Below are positions 60,147-64,000 of a stretch of 64,000 nt of DNA, piece by piece. This DNA is from Butyrivibrio sp. WCD3002 (GTDB taxonomy: Bacteria; Bacillota; Clostridia; Lachnospirales; Lachnospiraceae). The notes under the pieces were generated by a model. It was not told the origin of the DNA. It did no database searches and saw nothing but the letters and a program-made list of their open reading frames with translations. Location: the NCBI RefSeq assembly GCF_000424265.1, contig NZ_AUJO01000001.1:124001-188000 (forward strand), in the 5' to 3' direction. A program made the translations under genes and the position numbers. Every line of letters starts with the position of its first letter. Positions within the stretch are counted from its first letter, which is position 1.

Positions 60147-62801
60147 ATGAAACAATTTACAGCTAATGAACTGCGTAAAGCATGGAAGCAGTTCTATATA
60201 GATCGTGGACATGTGGATTGCGGCGCTGTTTCACTGGTATCTGACGGATCAACAGGTGTTATGTTCAACGTCGCAGGCATGCAGCCTCTTATGCCTTATC
60301 TTCTTGGTAAGAAGCATCCTATGGGAACAAGACTTTGCAATGTTCAGGGATGTGTTCGTACCAATGATATCGATTCAGTAGGTGATAAGAGCCACGGTAC
60401 TTTCTTTGAAATGATGGGAAGCTGGTCTCTTGGCGACTATTTCAAGAAAGAGCGTTGCCAGTGGAGCTTTGAACTTTTGACTGAGCTTTTCGGATTCGAT
60501 GCCGATCACCTCGCAGCTACAGTTTTTGCAGGTGATGAGAATGCACCCAGAGATGAAGAGGGCGCTAAATATCGTATTGAGTCAGGTTTTAAGCCTGAGA
60601 ATATTTTCTATCTTCCTGCCGAGGATAACTGGTGGGGACTTGAATATGGTCCCTGTGGTCCTGACAGTGAGATGTTCTATGTAAAGGATGTTCCGGATTG
60701 CGGCCCTGATTGCGGCCCCGGATGCCACTGCGGCAAATATACAGAGATCGGTAATGATGTTTTCATGCAGTATGAGAAGCATCATGACGGTCACCTTACA
60801 CCTCTTTCACAGAAGAATGTAGATACAGGTTGGGGACTTGAGCGTATTCTTGCTTTCCTTAACGGCGTTGATGATGTTTATAAGATTGATCTTCACGCTC
60901 CTGTAATCGCATATATTGAGAAGGAGAGCGGCATTAAGTACGAAGCTGATGAGAAGACTACAAGATCCATGAGAATTCTTGCAGATCATACCCGTACTTC
61001 TGTAATGCTGATCGGAGATGAGGCAAAGCTTCTTCCTTCAAACACAGGTGCAGGCTATATTCTTAGAAGACTTATTCGTCGTGCTGTAAGACACGCAAGA
61101 ACTCTTGGACTTAACAAAGACCAGATCCTTGGCGTAGCTAAGCTTTATATTGACGAGTATAAAGAGAGCTATGAGCATCTTAACAAGAACCAGAAGTTCG
61201 TTCTTACAGAGCTTGAGAGGGAAATCACAAGATTTGAGTCAACTCTTGAGAATGGTATGAAGGAGTTCAAGAAGATTCTTGATAAGACCTCTTCTGAGGG
61301 TAAAAAGGAAATCGAAGGAAAGGATGCTTTCTTCCTTTATGATACATTCGGATTCCCTGTAGAGCTTACTGTTGAGCTTGCACAGGAGGAAGGTTTTGGC
61401 GTTGATGAGGATGGCTTCAAGGCTTCTATGGAAGAGCAGAAGCAGAAGGCAAGGGAGAACCAGAACTTCTCAGCTAATCTCACTACAGGTGCAGGTGTAT
61501 TCGACAGTCTTGATGAGTCTGTAAATACAGAGTTCCTTGGATATGAAGCTCTTGATTGTGAAGGCGCAGTAGTAGCTATGGCAGGTGCCGAGGCTCTTAC
61601 TGATGAACTTTCAGAGGGTCAGCAGGGTACTATCATTACTGATAAGACTACATTTTATGGCACAATGGGTGGTCAGGTAGGTGATATCGGTGAAATCATC
61701 GGTTCTGACGGAGCGAAGTTCGTTGTTTCCGAGGCAATTAAGGTTGCCGGTGGCAGAACAGCCCACGTTGGTAAGGTTGTAAGCGGAAGCTTCAAGACCT
61801 CTGATAAGGTATCACTTAAGGTTGATACCGAGAACAGAGCAAAGACCTGCAGAAACCATTCAGCAACACACCTTCTTCAGAAAGCACTTCAGGAGGTTCT
61901 TGGTGACGGAGTAGAGCAGGCAGGTTCATATCAGGATCCTGATAAGACCAGATTTGACTTTAGCTATCATCAGGCTATGACTGCTGAAGAGATTCAGAAG
62001 GTTGAAGAGATTGTTAATGCTAAGATTTTAGAGGCGCTTCCTGTAGTAACCAAGGAAATGTCTATTGAAGAAGCTAAGAAGACTGGAGCTATGGCTCTGT
62101 TTGGCGAGAAATACGGCGAGACTGTAAGAGTTGTAAACATGGGTGACTTCTCAATCGAGCTTTGCGGTGGTACTCATGTAGCCAACACCAGCCATATCGG
62201 ACTTTTCAAGATCCTTTCAGAGAGCGGTGTTGCAGCCGGTGTTCGTCGTATTGAAGCTCTTACAGGTAATAATGCAAGAGCATACTACAAGAATGTAGAA
62301 TCTAATCTTGGCGAAGCAGCTAAAGCACTTAAGACAACACCTGCAGATCTTAATGCTCAGATAAAGAAGCTTCAGGATGAGCTCAAGGCCCTTAGAAGCG
62401 AGAATGAGTCTCTTAAGAGTAAGGAAGCTCAGGCTGCTCTTGGTGATGTTATGGATAATGTCATTGAAGTCAAGGGTGTTAAGCTTATTGCTCAGAGTGT
62501 AAAGGGTGTTGATATGAACGGCCTTAGAGATTTAGGAGATCAGCTCAAGGCTAAGCTTGGCGAAGGTGTAGTTGTTCTTGTTTCTGAAAACAACGGCAAG
62601 GTAAACCTTATGGCTATGGCAACTGATGCAGCTATTGCTGCAGGTGCACATGCAGGAAACCTTGTAAAGGCTATTGCCGGTAAGGTCGGTGGTGGCGGCG
62701 GTGGTCGTCCCAACATGGCTCAGGCAGGCGGTAAGAATCCTGCAGGAATACCGGATGCTATTGCAGAAGTTTCTGTAGCACTTGAAGGTCAGATTAAATA
62801 A
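60147..62801 (+). CDS. alaS: Alanine--tRNA ligase
   Basis: Class II synthetase with editing, 884 residues, full length. The aminoacylation core begins MKQFTANELRKAWKQFYIDRGH, with motif 2 CNVQGCVRTNDIDSVGDKSHGTFFEMMGSW and GWGLERILAFLNG. The editing domain carries the zinc residues NHSATHLLQKAL and CGGTHVANTSHIG (about 570-680). A coiled coil (about 725-760) leads to the C-terminal DHHA1 domain with AGKVGGGGGGRPNMAQAGG. The start ATG 60147 follows AAAGGAG. A rich Cys/His insertion, CGPDCGPGCHCG, lies near residue 190. The gene may be transcribed with glyS. Confidence 0.97.
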   Translation: MKQFTANELRKAWKQFYIDRGHVDCGAVSLVSDGSTGVMFNVAGMQPLMPYLLGKKHPMGTRLCNVQGCVRTNDIDSVGDKSHGTFFEMMGSWSLGDYFKKERCQWSFELLTELFGFDADHLAATVFAGDENAPRDEEGAKYRIESGFKPENIFYLPAEDNWWGLEYGPCGPDSEMFYVKDVPDCGPDCGPGCHCGKYTEIGNDVFMQYEKHHDGHLTPLSQKNVDTGWGLERILAFLNGVDDVYKIDLHAPVIAYIEKESGIKYEADEKTTRSMRILADHTRTSVMLIGDEAKLLPSNTGAGYILRRLIRRAVRHARTLGLNKDQILGVAKLYIDEYKESYEHLNKNQKFVLTELEREITRFESTLENGMKEFKKILDKTSSEGKKEIEGKDAFFLYDTFGFPVELTVELAQEEGFGVDEDGFKASMEEQKQKARENQNFSANLTTGAGVFDSLDESVNTEFLGYEALDCEGAVVAMAGAEALTDELSEGQQGTIITDKTTFYGTMGGQVGDIGEIIGSDGAKFVVSEAIKVAGGRTAHVGKVVSGSFKTSDKVSLKVDTENRAKTCRNHSATHLLQKALQEVLGDGVEQAGSYQDPDKTRFDFSYHQAMTAEEIQKVEEIVNAKILEALPVVTKEMSIEEAKKTGAMALFGEKYGETVRVVNMGDFSIELCGGTHVANTSHIGLFKILSESGVAAGVRRIEALTGNNARAYYKNVESNLGEAAKALKTTPADLNAQIKKLQDELKALRSENESLKSKEAQAALGDVMDNVIEVKGVKLIAQSVKGVDMNGLRDLGDQLKAKLGEGVVVLVSENNGKVNLMAMATDAAIAAGAHAGNLVKAIAGKVGGGGGGRPNMAQAGGKNPAGIPDAIAEVSVALEGQIK

Positions 62802-62817
62802 GATGAGTTTTAATAAA

Positions 62818-62859
62818 GCAGCTTGTTTCTCTATAATAAAGAGAACAAGTTGCTTTTTT
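62818..62859 (+). terminator. alaS terminator
   Basis: GCAGCTTGTTTCTCT / AGAGAACAAGTTGC stem with one bulge, AT loop, then six T. Confidence 0.9.
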
Positions 62860-62983
62860 AATAAATGTATACAATATGTTTATTTGATATTGAAATTATA
62901 ATTATTATTATTTTCGAAAATGACTGACCAATAATGATTTTTAGTTTCAAAGGTTATATAATTATGGTATTATTGGTTTTTAA

Positions 62984-63012
62984 TTGTTTTTTAGAGTTTT
63001 GCATACTATAAA
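62984..63012 (+). promoter_or_regulatory. Promoter of the sugar transferase gene
   Basis: TTGTTT, 17 bases, TATAAA. It lies in an AT-rich 260-bp gap otherwise without visible features except the alaS terminator. Confidence 0.5.
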
Positions 63013-63062
63013 AAAGACTGCTTGTATTTTATTCGTATATATTTTGTGGAGTTGTTGGTGAG

Positions 63063-64000
63063 ATGAATCGATCAAATTCAGGAGCATCATTTGACATTAT
63101 TCATATTCTTTTGGATATAGGCTCAATTGCTGTGGCTCTCTTTATAACATATACAATGTTTGGAAAAGATGGATTTCATAATAGAGACCTTAAAGTGCTG
63201 ATTCCGGTTTATCTGGTTTCAGTATTGGTTTTCATTTTATTCAACAGATCGCTTAATGTCTACAATACCACATTGTTTTTTTATCCGGATAGAATACTAA
63301 GGCGTGAGAGTCTGGCGTACATAATTTCGCTAATATGTGCGTACGGATTACTTTATCATTCCTTTGATTTATATATCGAAAATAAGATGGTGGTGACACT
63401 TCCTATCATCACATATGTCATGATTATTATTGAAATCATGTTTTTTAGAGGAATTGTGGATCGCTTTATTATGCGAAGACACATTCCGAGAGCACTATAT
63501 GTGGGTAGCAAGGATTCCTATAATAAATTCAGATATTTCCTTGAGAAGACCACGGTTCAGATAAATGAAATAGGCTATATAAGCTTTGATGATGATGATA
63601 AATCAATCGAATATATAGGAAAACTAAAGGATTTGGAGTCCATTATTCGCAAGTATAACATTGATGAGGTGTATATTCTGCAAAAGCGTGATATGGATAT
63701 AAAGCAGTTGCAGCAGTATGTTGATATCTGCATTGAAATGGGCGTTACCTGTCGCATTATTGTAGATACCTTTAGACGACGTAAGGCATTTTCTTTTGTT
63801 AGCAGTATAGGAACATATCCGATTCTTACATACCATACTGTGACGATGAACAGATATGCGGAAATATTTAAGAGATGGTTTGATATAATCTTTTCCATTT
63901 TAGTAATTATAATTACGTCACCGATAATGCTTATTACTGCCATTGCCATCAAAATAGATTCTCCGGGGCCGGTGTTTTTCAGACAGGTGAGGATTGGCAA
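63063..64000 (+). CDS. Polyprenyl-phosphate sugar-1-phosphate transferase, 5' part
   Basis: The first 312 codons of a gene cut by the window end. The protein begins MNRSNSGASFDIIHILLD and has about four membrane helices (residues 10-130). A nucleotide-binding-like middle domain follows (about 140-255, RALYVGSKDSYNKF...ELESIIRKYNIDEVYIL-type). Then come a fifth helix (FDIIFSILVIIITSPIMLITAIAIKID) and the start of the catalytic domain, SPGPVFFRQVRIG, the hallmark of the WbaP/PHPT family. Such enzymes place the first sugar phosphate on undecaprenyl phosphate for exopolysaccharide or glycan synthesis. It probably opens a polysaccharide cluster beyond the window. ATG 63063 has GGTGAG upstream. Confidence 0.9.
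   Translation, partial: MNRSNSGASFDIIHILLDIGSIAVALFITYTMFGKDGFHNRDLKVLIPVYLVSVLVFILFNRSLNVYNTTLFFYPDRILRRESLAYIISLICAYGLLYHSFDLYIENKMVVTLPIITYVMIIIEIMFFRGIVDRFIMRRHIPRALYVGSKDSYNKFRYFLEKTTVQINEIGYISFDDDDKSIEYIGKLKDLESIIRKYNIDEVYILQKRDMDIKQLQQYVDICIEMGVTCRIIVDTFRRRKAFSFVSSIGTYPILTYHTVTMNRYAEIFKRWFDIIFSILVIIITSPIMLITAIAIKIDSPGPVFFRQVRIG

Noticed and set aside
1..64000. tRNA and rRNA genes
   Set aside because: I saw no convincing tRNA cloverleaf or rRNA segment; a tRNAscan-SE/Infernal run would settle this.

Overview
The window looks like a chromosomal segment of an anaerobic, low-to-moderate G+C Gram-positive bacterium of the Lachnospiraceae (Butyrivibrio / Pseudobutyrivibrio / Roseburia-like). 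This is inferred from several features: BspA-like and Fn3 surface proteins, a clostripain-type protease, a phenylalanine T-box in front of pheST, Rex, a eukaryotic-type NADP isocitrate dehydrogenase, strong AGGAGG-type ribosome sites, and short TTGACA/TATAAT-type promoters. No rRNA, tRNA, CRISPR array or intact transposon was seen. Nearly everything reads on the + strand. The exceptions are tyrA-aroA, one XRE regulator and one small unknown gene.

Region by region. 1-5.6 kb: two paralogous secreted proteins ending in the same Fn3-like domain, relics of further surface-protein genes, and a membrane-anchored C11 protease with a Tyr/Asp-rich tail. 5.6-9.3 kb: Phe T-box leader, pheS and pheT. 9.3-14 kb: M18 aminopeptidase, queA, a PilZ protein and ugd, with two blocks of a palindromic 'CCTCATCCG...CGGATGAGG' repeat; a third, truncated copy lies before alaS. 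14-21 kb: tyrA-aroA on the minus strand, a divergent EF-G-like GTPase with an altered G4 motif, and a membrane EAL phosphodiesterase. 21-26 kb: leuS, a chemoreceptor and a large nested palindrome. 26-29 kb: an XRE regulator divergent from a zinc-ribbon membrane protein, then a secreted PPC-type protein. 29-32.6 kb: an HMGL-type synthase (possibly Re-citrate synthase), an FCD-type GntR regulator and icd, probably a citrate-to-2-oxoglutarate operon. 32.7-41.5 kb: DHH phosphoesterase, TIR-TM-beta-propeller protein, GH3 and ABC-F, closely spaced. 41.6-47.4 kb: rex, a coiled-coil protein, nnr, alr and an acidic DnaJ-like membrane protein. 47.7-57.9 kb: CNNM/CBS protein, yebC, a membrane protein, M16C protease, era, recO and an M32 carboxypeptidase. 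58-64 kb: a lipoprotein, glyS, alaS and the start of a polyprenyl-phosphate sugar-1-phosphate transferase cut by the window edge.

Themes. Four aminoacyl-tRNA synthetase systems (Phe, Leu, Gly, Ala) and tRNA or ribosome factors (queA, era, EF-G-like, ABC-F) dominate the housekeeping content. Cyclic-di-GMP signalling is represented by an EAL protein and a PilZ protein placed directly before ugd.

The least explained content is of two kinds. First, there is a pair of long structured elements (29.03-29.19 kb and 47.43-47.66 kb) with conserved core sequence, compensatory changes in stems and unrelated flanks, plus a different three-hairpin palindrome at 25.6-25.8 kb. Second, there is the DHH / TIR-receptor gene pair. 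Its TIR domain keeps the NADase-type glutamate on the cytoplasmic side, and its large beta-propeller is predicted to lie outside the cell.
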